Origin: Mycolicibacterium psychrotolerans
GTDB taxonomy: Bacteria; Actinomycetota; Actinomycetes; Mycobacteriales; Mycobacteriaceae
Reading direction: 5' to 3'
Assembly: GCF_010729305.1 (NCBI RefSeq)
Contig: NZ_AP022574.1
Coordinates: 4,340,001 to 4,404,000, forward strand
Length of the DNA stretch: 64,000 nt
Each line of letters starts with the position of its first letter. The first letter of the stretch is position 1. The notes below the pieces were generated by a model. That model did no database searches. It was not told the origin of the DNA and worked only from the letters and a program-made list of their open reading frames with translations. Position numbers and translations under genes: made by a program. Shown here one piece after another: positions 16,115-24,673 of this stretch.

Positions 16115-17287
16115 TCAGACGCCGAGACTTCGCCCGATGATCTCCTTCATGATCTCGGTGGTGCCGCCGTAGATCGTCTGCACACGGGCGTCGAGATAGG
16201 CGCGGGCCACGTCGTACTCGCGCATGTAACCGTAGCCGCCGTGCAGCTGCAGGCAGCGGTCGATCAGGTGCACCTGCTTCTCCGTGGAGTACCACTTGGC
16301 CATCGCGGCCTGCTCCACGGTCAGCTTCTCGTCGAGGTGCAGTCGGATGAACGCGTCGACCATCATCCGCACCACCGTCGCCTCGGTGGACAGCTCGGCG
16401 AGAAGGAAGCGGCTGTTCTGCTGGCTGCCGATCGGCCTGCCGAATGCCTTACGCTCCTTCGTGTACTGCAGCGTGCCGTCGAGCACGGCCTCCATTGCCG
16501 CCGCCGCCATGATCGCGATGCTGATGCGTTCCTGTGGCAGGTTCTGCATCAGGTAGATGAAGCCCTGACCCTCCTCGCCCAGCAGGTTCTCGACGGGCAC
16601 CTTGACGTCGGTAAAGGACAACTCGGCGGTGTCCTGGGCGTCGAGGCCGACCTTGTCGAGCTTGCGACCGCGCTCGAAGCCCTCCATGCCGCGCTCGACC
16701 ACCAGCAGCGAGAAGCCCAGCGCGCCCTTCTCGGGATCGGTCTGGGCCACGACGATCACCAGGTCGGAGAGGATCCCGTTGGTGATGAACGTCTTCGAGC
16801 CGTTTAGGACGTAGTGGTCACCGTCGCGGACCGCGCGGGTCTTGATGCCCTGCAGGTCGCTGCCCGTGCCGGGTTCGGTCATCGCGATGGCGCTGATGTA
16901 CTCGCCGCTGCAGAACTTCGGCAGCCAGCGCTGCTTCTGCTCGTCGGTGGTCAGCCGGATGAAGTACGGCGCGGCGACGTCGTTGTGCAGGCTGAACCCC
17001 AGTCCGCTGTAGCGGCCTGCGGTGATCTCCTCGGTGATGATCGTGTTGTAGCGGAAGTCGTCCACCCCGCCGCCGCCGTACTCCTCGGGCACGGCCATGC
17101 CCAGGAAGCCCTGCTTGCCAGCTTCCAGCCACACCTCCCGGTCGACGAGCTTGTCGGCTTCCCACTGGTCGTGGAACGGCGCGACATGGCGCGTGAGAAA
17201 TTCGCGGAACGACTCGCGGAACATCTCGTGCTCGGGTTCGAACAGCGTGCGCTCGTAGGCGATGACGGATTTGGCGGTAGAGCCCAT
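16115..17287 (-). CDS. fadE20: Acyl-CoA dehydrogenase
   Basis: A 390-residue FAD enzyme of fatty-acid beta-oxidation (alpha,beta-desaturation of acyl-CoA). Visible: the N-terminal helical domain; the middle beta-domain with SAIAMTEPGTGSDLQGIKTRA (FAD and substrate binding) and FITNGILSDLVIVVAQTD; and the C-terminal helical domain with the catalytic Glu region LHGGYGYMREYDVARAYLDARVQTIYGGTTEIMKEIIGR. Length is typical. The start is preceded by GAGGATCTCC; the longer open frame upstream overlaps the divergent molybdoenzyme promoter and is not family sequence. By position the counterpart of M. tuberculosis fadE20 (Rv2724c); chain-length preference cannot be read. Confidence 0.92.
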   Translation of the reverse strand: MGSTAKSVIAYERTLFEPEHEMFRESFREFLTRHVAPFHDQWEADKLVDREVWLEAGKQGFLGMAVPEEYGGGGVDDFRYNTIITEEITAGRYSGLGFSLHNDVAAPYFIRLTTDEQKQRWLPKFCSGEYISAIAMTEPGTGSDLQGIKTRAVRDGDHYVLNGSKTFITNGILSDLVIVVAQTDPEKGALGFSLLVVERGMEGFERGRKLDKVGLDAQDTAELSFTDVKVPVENLLGEEGQGFIYLMQNLPQERISIAIMAAAAMEAVLDGTLQYTKERKAFGRPIGSQQNSRFLLAELSTEATVVRMMVDAFIRLHLDEKLTVEQAAMAKWYSTEKQVHLIDRCLQLHGGYGYMREYDVARAYLDARVQTIYGGTTEIMKEIIGRSLGV

Positions 17288-17390
17288 GGAGATCCTCGCG
17301 TCGGTGGTCGGCAAGTGTTGCCGCCAAGGTACCCCATCCAACCGGATGGTTGGTCGGGCACAGGCGGCCGCGCGCCCTAGACTCACGGGC

Positions 17391-19670
17391 ATGGGCACCA
17401 GCCTCACCCACTGGGGTGCCTTCTCCGCCACCGTCGAATCCGGCGACATCGCCTCGGTCGCCCCGTTTCCCGGCGACGCCGACCCGTCACCCGCTCTGGG
17501 GAATCTGCCGGGTTCCGTCCGCCACGTCTCGCGCATCACCGGACCCGCGGTGCGCCGCGGCTGGCTCGACGAGGGGCCCGGACCGAGCATGCGCCGCGGT
17601 GCCGACGACTTCGTCGCCGTCACCTGGGAGCAGCTGACCGAGCTGCTGGCCTGCGAACTGCGCCGGGTCGTCGACGGGCACGGCAACGAGGCGCTCTACG
17701 GCGGCTCCTACGGCTGGTCGAGCGCGGGCCGCTTCCATCACGCCCAGAGTCAGGTGCATCGGTTCCTCAATTGCCTTGGCGGATACACATTCTCGCGCCA
17801 CTCCTACAGCCTGGGCGCGACCGGCGTGATCATGCCGCGGGTCGTCGGAACGCACGACGACCTGTTCAAGCGGTCCACCCAGTGGGACGTCATCGTCGAG
17901 CACACCGACCTGCTGGTGTGCTTCGGCGGGCTGGCGCTGAAAAACACAGGCGTCAACCACGGCGGCACAACCGCGCACCCGGCGCGAGATGCGCTCCACC
18001 GCTTCCGCGACCGCGGCGGGCGCATCGTGTCGCTCTCCCCGTTGCGCGATGACGTCGACGGCGCCTGCGACTGGTACGCCCCGGTGCCCGGCACCGACGT
18101 GGCGGTCATGCTCGGCCTGGCGCACGTGCTGGCAAGCGAGTCGCTGGCCGACCGTGACTTCCTCGCGCGGTACTGCACCGGATACGACCGATTCGAGCGC
18201 TACCTGCTGGGCACCGACGACGGGGTGCCGAAGTCCCCGCAGTGGGCCGCGGAGCGCAGCGGACTGGACGCCGACGACCTGATCGCGCTGGCACGCCGGA
18301 TGGCGGCGAACCGGACGATCGTGACCGTCAGCTGGTCGTTGCAACGCACCAGGTTCGGTGAACAGGCGCCCTGGATGGGGCTGACGCTCGCCGCGATGCT
18401 CGGCCAGATCGGGCTCCCCGGCGGCGGATTCGGCCACGGCTACGGCTCGATGAACGAGCCGGGCCTGCCGCCGCTGCGCTGCTCGCTGCCCCGGCTGCCC
18501 CAGGGCGTCAACCCGGTGAGGTCGTTCATTCCCGTCGCGGGGGTCAGCGACATGCTGCTCCATCCAAGAGAACCGTTCGACTACAACGGATTACGGCTCA
18601 CCTACCCCGACATCCGGTTGGTCTACTGGGCCGGCGGCAATCCGTTCCACCACCACCAGAACATTCCGCGGTTGCGCAGGGCGCTGGGCCGGCCCGACAC
18701 CGTCGTGGTGCACGATCCGTACTGGACCCCGATGGCCCGGCACGCCGACATCGTCGTGCCGTCGACGACCTTCGCCGAACGCGACGATTTCTCGGGCTCG
18801 CGCAACGATCCGCTGCTGATGGCGATGCCGAAGCTGACCGAACCGTATGCGCATTCCCGCGACGACTACGACACGTTCGCCGCGCTGGCGCGCGAACTCG
18901 GCGTCGAGGAGGCCTTCACCGAAGGCCGCACCTCGCGGGAGTGGCTGACTCACCTCTACGAAACATGGTCGCAGACACTCGATTTCGATGTCCCGACCTT
19001 CGACGAGTTCTGGCGGGCCGGTGCGCTGCGGTTGCCCGTCGAGGACGGCCTGACCTTGCTCGCCGACTTCCGGGCAGATCCGGTGACTCACCGGCTCGGC
19101 ACCCGCAGCGGTCTCATCGAGATCTTCAGCGCCGACATCGACGGTTTCGGCTACGCCGACTGCGCCGGCCACCCGGCCTGGTTCGAACCGTCCGAATGGC
19201 TGGGCGGCCCGCGGGCGCAGCGGTATCCGTTGCATCTGGTGGCGAATCAGCCGGCCGCCCGGCTGCACAGCCAGCTCGACGGCGGCGCAGTCAGCCAGCA
19301 GTCGAAAGTTGCCGGCCGGGAACCGATCCGGATGCATCCGGCCGACGCGCGGGAGCGGGGTTTGAGCGCCGGCGACGTGGTGCGGGTGTTCAACGACCGC
19401 GGCGCCTGCCTGGCCGGGGTGATCGTCGACGTCGGTGTGCGCCGGCGGGTCGTGCAGCTGTCGACCGGGGCCTGGTACGACCCGGCCGATCCGGCCGATC
19501 CCGATGCGCTGTGCGTGCACGGCAACCCGAACGTGCTGACCGACGACGTCGGCACCTCGTCACTGGCACGCGGCTGCAGCGGGGCGCACGCCCTCGTCGA
19601 GGTCGAGAAGTACACCGCGACACCGCCTCCGGTGCGCGCGCACCAGCCGCCGCGGATCGTCAGTAGGTAG
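17391..19670 (+). CDS. Molybdopterin oxidoreductase, BisC/TorA (DMSO reductase) type
   Basis: A 759-residue enzyme binding the bis-MGD molybdenum cofactor. The molybdenum-ligand region is YGGSYGWSSAGRFHHAQSQV, where Ser replaces the Cys of formate dehydrogenases and nitrate reductases, as in biotin or S-/N-oxide reductases. There is no N-terminal CxxC Fe-S motif and no Tat signal, so it is cytosolic and Fe-S-free. Later blocks (GYGSMNEPGLPP, VYWAGGNPFHHHQN, and the C-terminal molydopterin dinucleotide-binding domain with HLVANQPAARLHSQLDGG) agree. Likely reduces biotin sulfoxide, methionine sulfoxide or another oxide; substrate uncertain. Convergent with hflX, 11-base overlap. No Mo-cofactor genes lie nearby. 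Confidence 0.9.
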   Translation: MGTSLTHWGAFSATVESGDIASVAPFPGDADPSPALGNLPGSVRHVSRITGPAVRRGWLDEGPGPSMRRGADDFVAVTWEQLTELLACELRRVVDGHGNEALYGGSYGWSSAGRFHHAQSQVHRFLNCLGGYTFSRHSYSLGATGVIMPRVVGTHDDLFKRSTQWDVIVEHTDLLVCFGGLALKNTGVNHGGTTAHPARDALHRFRDRGGRIVSLSPLRDDVDGACDWYAPVPGTDVAVMLGLAHVLASESLADRDFLARYCTGYDRFERYLLGTDDGVPKSPQWAAERSGLDADDLIALARRMAANRTIVTVSWSLQRTRFGEQAPWMGLTLAAMLGQIGLPGGGFGHGYGSMNEPGLPPLRCSLPRLPQGVNPVRSFIPVAGVSDMLLHPREPFDYNGLRLTYPDIRLVYWAGGNPFHHHQNIPRLRRALGRPDTVVVHDPYWTPMARHADIVVPSTTFAERDDFSGSRNDPLLMAMPKLTEPYAHSRDDYDTFAALARELGVEEAFTEGRTSREWLTHLYETWSQTLDFDVPTFDEFWRAGALRLPVEDGLTLLADFRADPVTHRLGTRSGLIEIFSADIDGFGYADCAGHPAWFEPSEWLGGPRAQRYPLHLVANQPAARLHSQLDGGAVSQQSKVAGREPIRMHPADARERGLSAGDVVRVFNDRGACLAGVIVDVGVRRRVVQLSTGAWYDPADPADPDALCVHGNPNVLTDDVGTSSLARGCSGAHALVEVEKYTATPPPVRAHQPPRIVSR

Positions 19671-21108
19671 CGAACTCGGCGAGGCCCGCCGCCAGGGCGA
19701 CAGGCACCCGCGCCTTGATCCGGGTGCCGCGCTCGGTGTGTTCGGTGGCGTCCACCCGGCCTTCGTCGTGCATCCGCGCGACCAGATCACCGCGGTCGTA
19801 GGGAATCGTCACGTCGACGGTTGTGTCGGTGGGCACCACGAGTTCGGCCATCCGGCTGCGCAGCCGGTCCAGTCCGTCGCCGGTGTGCGCGGACACGAAC
19901 ACCGCATCGGGCAGCGCCCGTCGCAGCGTGGCCAGCGTCAGCCCGCTCGCCGCGTCGGTCTTGTTCACCACCAGCAGTTCGGTCGGCGCGGCGATGCCGT
20001 ACTCGGCCACGACGTCGTTGATCACCTGCCGGACGGCGTTGATCTGCGCCAGCGGGTTCACATCGGAGCCGTCCACCACGTGCACCAGCAAATCGGCGTC
20101 GACGACCTCTTCCAGCGTCGAGCGGAAGGCCTCGACCAATTGGGTCGGCAGATGCCGCACGAACCCGACGGTGTCGGTCAGCACGAACTGCCTGCCGTCG
20201 TCGAACTGCCCACGGCGCGTGGTGGGTTCCAGCGTCGCGAACAACGCGTTCTCGACAAGGACACCCGCCCCGGTGAGCGCGTTGAGCAGGCTGGACTTGC
20301 CTGCGTTGGTGTAGCCGACGATCGCGACCGACGGCGTCTCGCTGCGCCTGCGCCCGCTGCGCTGGGTGTCGCGGATCTTCTTCATGTCCTTGATGTCGCG
20401 GCGCAGCTTGGACATCCGTTCCCGGATACGGCGCCGGTCGGTCTCGATCTTCGTCTCGCCGGGCCCGCGGGTGCCCACGCCGCCGCCGGCGCCACCTGCG
20501 CGGCCACCGGCCTGCCGGGACATCGACTCTCCCCAGCCGCGCAGCCGGGGCAGCATGTACTCCATCTGCGCCAGCGACACCTGCGCCTTGCCCTCGCGGC
20601 TGGTGGCGTGCTGGGCGAAGATGTCGAGGATCAGCGCGGTCCGGTCGATCACCTTGACCTTGACGACCTTTTCCAGCGCGTTGAGCTGGGCGGGGCTCAG
20701 CTCACCGTCGCAGATCACGGTGTCGGCGCCGGTGGCCAGCACGACCTCGCGCAGTTCGATGGCCTTGCCGGAGCCGATGTAGGTGGCCGGGTCGGGCTTG
20801 TCGCGGCGCTGGATCACGCCCTCGAGCACCTCGGAGCCCGCGGTCTCGGCGAGCGCGGCCAGTTCGGCCAGGCTCGCGTCGGCGTCAGCCGCGGAGCCCT
20901 CGGTCCAGACCCCTACCAGCACGACGCGCTCGAGGCGCAGCTGGCGGTACTCGACCTCGGAGATGTCGGCCAGTTCGGTGGACAGTCCCGCGACGCGGCG
21001 TAGTGCTGTGCGGTCGTCGAGCGCGAGTTCGCCCGTGCTGGGGGTGGCGTTGTGGGATTCGGGATACGTCATAGGCGAACCAAGGTTCGCACGGAGATCA
21101 CTTTTCAT
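19660..21108 (-). CDS. hflX: Ribosome-associated GTPase HflX
   Basis: A 482-residue GTPase that splits stalled or stress-inactivated 70S ribosomes. The N-terminal HflX domain has DPATYIGSGKAIEL; a Gly-rich linker follows (RQAGGRAGGAGGGVGTRGPGETKIETDRR); then the G domain with GYTNAGKSSL (P-loop), DTVGF (switch II) and NKTD. The ATG at 21108 lies 9 bases after the dapF stop with a GAGG site; an in-frame ATG at 21072 gives a 470-residue form. Last gene of the reverse-strand chain Rv2728c-like, miaA, dapF, hflX. In mycobacteria HflX affects macrolide tolerance and hypoxic ribosomes. Confidence 0.95.
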   Translation of the reverse strand: MKSDLRANLGSPMTYPESHNATPSTGELALDDRTALRRVAGLSTELADISEVEYRQLRLERVVLVGVWTEGSAADADASLAELAALAETAGSEVLEGVIQRRDKPDPATYIGSGKAIELREVVLATGADTVICDGELSPAQLNALEKVVKVKVIDRTALILDIFAQHATSREGKAQVSLAQMEYMLPRLRGWGESMSRQAGGRAGGAGGGVGTRGPGETKIETDRRRIRERMSKLRRDIKDMKKIRDTQRSGRRRSETPSVAIVGYTNAGKSSLLNALTGAGVLVENALFATLEPTTRRGQFDDGRQFVLTDTVGFVRHLPTQLVEAFRSTLEEVVDADLLVHVVDGSDVNPLAQINAVRQVINDVVAEYGIAAPTELLVVNKTDAASGLTLATLRRALPDAVFVSAHTGDGLDRLRSRMAELVVPTDTTVDVTIPYDRGDLVARMHDEGRVDATEHTERGTRIKARVPVALAAGLAEFATY

Positions 21109-21117
21109 GCACCTCGT

Positions 21118-21990
21118 TTAACGTCCGCACGCTGCCCACCATTCCTCGGAGAGTTCGCCGTCGGCCACCAGAACAGACGGTCCGCGCAGGTAGCTGGTGG
21201 CGTCGGTGATCGTGACGACGACCTCGCCGCCGGGGATGCGCACGGTCAGCGCACCGGTCGCCGCACCCTGATGGGCCAGCGCGGCGACGGCCGCCGCGAC
21301 CGTCCCGGTGCCGCAGGACCGCGTCTCCCCCACCCCACGCTCGTGGACCCGCATCGACACCGCGCCGTCAGCGGGAGCGGTGAGCACCTCCACGTTCACC
21401 CCGCCGGGGAATTGGGCGGCATCGAACGCCACCGGCGCCGCGACGTCGAGCGCCGCCAGCCCCACGGTGCTCAGCGCCGGGTCGACACACGTCAGATGCG
21501 GGTTGCCGACGTCGACGGCCAGGCCGGTGAACGGGTGTCCGCCCACGGTCGCGGCGCCGGATCCCGTCACGTTGGCCTTGCCCATCTCGACGGTCACGTC
21601 GGCGCGCACGGCGTCGGCGGCGTGCAGCACCACCGGCCGCGGCCCGGCCAGCGAGCCGACCACGAACTCGGGGCGAGACTCAAGCCCGCTGGCCCGCAGA
21701 TAGTGCGCGAACACCCGCACCCCGTTGCCGCACATCTGGGCGATGGAGCCGTCGGCGTTGCGGTAGTCCATGTACCAGTCGTCGCCGGCGAGGCCCTCGG
21801 GCAGCCGGTCGAACACGCCCGCGGCACGGGCCGCGCCCGCCGTGGTCACGCGCAGCACCCCGTCGGCGCCCAGTCCCTGCCTGCGGTCGCACAGCGCGGC
21901 CACCGCGGCCGGCGCCAGGGTCAGCCGGGCGTCCAGGTCGGGCAGCACGACGAAGTCGTTCTGCGTCCCGTGGCCCTTGGCGAACTTCAC
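21118..21990 (-). CDS. dapF: Diaminopimelate epimerase DapF
   Basis: A 290-residue, cofactor-independent epimerase that converts LL- to meso-diaminopimelate for lysine and peptidoglycan synthesis. Both catalytic cysteines are present, in QMCGNGVRVFAHYL and in RSCGTGTVAAAVA. The N-terminal KFAKGHGTQNDFVVL is the family start, which fixes the GTG at 21990; the open frame upstream overlaps miaA. The start lies 4 bases after the miaA stop, indicating translational coupling. Confidence 0.96.
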   Translation of the reverse strand: MKFAKGHGTQNDFVVLPDLDARLTLAPAAVAALCDRRQGLGADGVLRVTTAGAARAAGVFDRLPEGLAGDDWYMDYRNADGSIAQMCGNGVRVFAHYLRASGLESRPEFVVGSLAGPRPVVLHAADAVRADVTVEMGKANVTGSGAATVGGHPFTGLAVDVGNPHLTCVDPALSTVGLAALDVAAPVAFDAAQFPGGVNVEVLTAPADGAVSMRVHERGVGETRSCGTGTVAAAVAALAHQGAATGALTVRIPGGEVVVTITDATSYLRGPSVLVADGELSEEWWAACGR

Positions 21991-21994
21991 GAGG

Positions 21995-22921
21995 TCAGGA
22001 TACGTCGCGCCAGATCCGCACGGCCGTTTCGGCGTTTCCCGCCGCGGCACCGTCGAGCCAGGTGATGCGGTGGTCGCGGCGGAACCAGGACCGCTGCCGG
22101 CGGACGTAGCGGCGGGTGCCCAGGAACGTCGGCTCGCGGGCCGCGCTGCCGTCTCCGCCGGCGTCCAGGTCGGCCAGCACCTGTGCGTAGCCCAGCGCGC
22201 GTGCCGCGGTGACACCGTCGCGCAGGCCGCGGGCCTGCAGCGCGATCACCTCGTCGACCAGCCCGGCGGCGAACATGGTGTCCGTCCGGCGGGCCAGGCG
22301 ATGGTCGAGAACCTCTGTGGGCCAATCCAATCCGATGATCGCGGTGTTCCAGCGGGGCGGCCCGATGGTGGGTGCCGACGCCGCGAACGGCCGGCCGGTC
22401 AGTTCGACGACCTCCAGCGCCCGCACGATGCGCCGACCGTCGGTGGGCAGGATCGATGCGGCTGCGGCCGGATCCACCCGCTCCAGTTCCCGGTGCAGCG
22501 CGGCGACGCCGATCTCGGCCAGCCGGGCCTCCCAGCGGACCCGGACCGCGGGGTCGGTGGCGGGAAACGACCACGCGTCGAGCAGCGACTGGATGTAGAG
22601 CATCGACCCGCCGACGATGACGGGTACCGCCCCGCGTGCCGCGATCGCCTCGACGTCGGCGGCCGCGGCCTGCTGGTAGCGGGCGACGGTCGCGGTCTCG
22701 GTGACGTCGAGGACGCCGAGCTGGTGATGCGGGATTCCGCGCCGCTCGGCGACGCTCAACTTCGCGGTGCCGATGTCCATGCCGCGGTAGAGCTGCATGG
22801 CGTCGGCATTGACGACCTCAGCCGACCTCTCCGCCCTCAGCAGTTCCGCGACGGCCAGGGCCAGCTCCGACTTGCCGGTTCCGGTCGGCCCGACGACGGC
22901 CAGCGGGCGTACCGCCGTCAC
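21995..22921 (-). CDS. miaA: tRNA dimethylallyltransferase MiaA
   Basis: A 308-residue enzyme adding dimethylallyl to N6 of A37 in tRNAs that read UNN codons. The P-loop GPTGTGKS is at residues 11-18. Family motifs AVVNADAMQLYRGMDIGTAK (without the first residue) and PVIVGGSMLYIQSLLD follow, and the C-terminal domain has RRYVRRQRSWFRRD for tRNA binding. The GTG at 22921 overlaps the upstream gene's stop (GTGA). The product is then methylthiolated by MiaB, encoded 5 kb away. Confidence 0.96.
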   Translation of the reverse strand: MTAVRPLAVVGPTGTGKSELALAVAELLRAERSAEVVNADAMQLYRGMDIGTAKLSVAERRGIPHHQLGVLDVTETATVARYQQAAAADVEAIAARGAVPVIVGGSMLYIQSLLDAWSFPATDPAVRVRWEARLAEIGVAALHRELERVDPAAAASILPTDGRRIVRALEVVELTGRPFAASAPTIGPPRWNTAIIGLDWPTEVLDHRLARRTDTMFAAGLVDEVIALQARGLRDGVTAARALGYAQVLADLDAGGDGSAAREPTFLGTRRYVRRQRSWFRRDHRITWLDGAAAGNAETAVRIWRDVS

Positions 22922-23604
22922 GGCGTCCAGAGGCCGACGAAGTAGCCGACGCCGTAGGGCGCGCCGCGGTAGCGCTCGTCGGCGGTGCGCGGCGCCGGTT
23001 CGGCCAGCCCGGCCAGCACCTGGTAGGCGACTCGGCCCACGATCCCGTCGGGCAGGTCGGCCAGGCCGGCGACGCGTCCAGCGGCGAGCGCCTCGTCGAG
23101 CGCGGCCTGCGCCGGCACCGAGTCCGGGTCGTGACCGCCCGGGGCCGACGCGGTCAGGGTGTTCGCGCCGTCGGCGACGACGAGCACCCCGACGTCGTCG
23201 TCGGCGCCGTCTAGTTCGGCGCGCAGGGCCCGCCCGGCGGTCAGTGCGGCCTGCGCGGGTGTGCCTGCGCCGAAGGCGCGCACCTCGGTGACGGCCTCCG
23301 GGCGCGCGAGTCCGCGCAGCCATCCGGTGATCAGCGCACACAGCGGTAACGCGGTCGGCGCGCCCTCTGCCGTGCCGGACAGCCGGATCGGGACGTCGAC
23401 GCCGTAGCCGGCGAACGTGCCGACGGCGTCGGGCCCGCTGACGGTCTCGGCCGCTGCGACGCCGACGGCCACCCAGCGCGACGGAAGCTCGGCGGCGGCG
23501 GCGATCGCCGCGGCCCGCAGGTCGGCCGTCTCGGCGGCCGCGGCGCCGGCCAGTTCGGGAACCATGACGGGCGCCGACGGGACGATCGCGATGGCGCTCA
23601 GCAC
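22918..23604 (-). CDS. Class III extradiol dioxygenase-like protein
   Basis: A 228-residue protein that begins MLSAIAIVPSAPVMVPEL and has the fold pattern of LigB-type extradiol dioxygenases (VAVGVAAAE, DVGVLVVADGANTLT). The metal-binding His residues expected of an active LigB are not obvious, so it may not be a dioxygenase. It is translationally coupled to miaA in all mycobacteria I recall (Rv2728c), yet no role is known. Ala-rich, cytosolic. Confidence 0.8.
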   Translation of the reverse strand: MLSAIAIVPSAPVMVPELAGAAAAETADLRAAAIAAAAELPSRWVAVGVAAAETVSGPDAVGTFAGYGVDVPIRLSGTAEGAPTALPLCALITGWLRGLARPEAVTEVRAFGAGTPAQAALTAGRALRAELDGADDDVGVLVVADGANTLTASAPGGHDPDSVPAQAALDEALAAGRVAGLADLPDGIVGRVAYQVLAGLAEPAPRTADERYRGAPYGVGYFVGLWTP

Positions 23605-23627
23605 GCCACCAACCTAGCCGCCGCGCC

Positions 23628-24503
23628 TCAGGCGGGTTCGCGGGTGGCGGCTTCGCCACGGGCCAGCGCCACGGTGGCGACCACCATCACGCCCACGGCG
23701 GCGACCAGCACGAACACCCCGGTCTCCCCGGGGCGCAAAGTCTCGCCGAGCACCGCGACGCCCAGTGCGCTGGCGACCACCGGCTCGGCGACCGTCATGG
23801 TCGGCAGCGAGGCCGTCAGCGCGCCCGACCGGAACGACGCCTGCTGCATCGCGGTGCCCGCCACCGCCACCGCCGCCCACGCGTACAGCTCGGGGGTGCC
23901 CAGCAGCGCGCCGATGCCCGCCCAGCTCGTCACATCCAGCCGGTCCACCACCGCCTTGGTCAGCACCGCGAACAGCCCCCACAGCCCGCCCGACACCGCG
24001 GCCAACAGCACCGCGCTGGTTGCGGGCGATGCCATCTGGGCTCCGAGCAGACACAGGGCCATCGCCGGACCGAGAGCGGCGGCCACCCACAGCCAGGTGT
24101 GCAGCGACGCCCGCGACGCGCCGGCGGTCGGATCGCCGACCGTGACGATGACGGCCACGGCCGCGGCCAGCAGCGCCGCCCACAGCCATTCCCAGCGGGT
24201 CACCCGTCGCCCTGACAGCCGCGCGCTGATGGGCAGGGCGAACAGCAGCGACGTCACCAGCAGCGCCTGCACCAGCAGCACCGACCCCAGGCCCAGTGCC
24301 GCGGCCTGCAGCGCGAAACCGATCGCGGCGACGCCGCTGCCCAGCCACCACCGGCCGTCGCGCAGCAACCGGGCGAAGAGCTCGAGATGGCCGACCGGTT
24401 TCTCGGTGACCTCGTGTGCGGACCGCTGATGGATGACGTCGCCGACGGCGATGAAGAACGCAGCGGCCAGCGCCAGCACCGCGGCGATGTCCGCTTTCGC
24501 CAT
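23628..24503 (-). CDS. DMT-family (EamA-like) transporter
   Basis: A 291-residue membrane protein with about nine or ten helices in two repeated halves, starting MAKADIAAVLALAAAFFIAVGDVIHQRSAHEV and ending VFVLVAAVGVMVVATVALARG. This is the layout of the drug/metabolite transporter superfamily. A GGAGGAGG site precedes the ATG. It has the position of Rv2729c. The substrate is unknown. It lies 23 bases upstream of the Rv2728c-like gene and may head the miaA-dapF-hflX operon. Confidence 0.85.
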   Translation of the reverse strand: MAKADIAAVLALAAAFFIAVGDVIHQRSAHEVTEKPVGHLELFARLLRDGRWWLGSGVAAIGFALQAAALGLGSVLLVQALLVTSLLFALPISARLSGRRVTRWEWLWAALLAAAVAVIVTVGDPTAGASRASLHTWLWVAAALGPAMALCLLGAQMASPATSAVLLAAVSGGLWGLFAVLTKAVVDRLDVTSWAGIGALLGTPELYAWAAVAVAGTAMQQASFRSGALTASLPTMTVAEPVVASALGVAVLGETLRPGETGVFVLVAAVGVMVVATVALARGEAATREPA

Positions 24504-24673
24504 CTCCACCTCCTCCCCGGTCCGGCCGGTTTTCGCACCGAGCCTAGAGATCACCGGCGCCAAGGCGTGGGCGCAGCGCCGGGCAACCTGTTTGAATAGC
24601 GGTCGGAGCTTGTGAGGCGCCGCGCTGCGCGGCACGGTGCGCGGAGACCGCGCGGAGGACTGAGGTAACGCAC

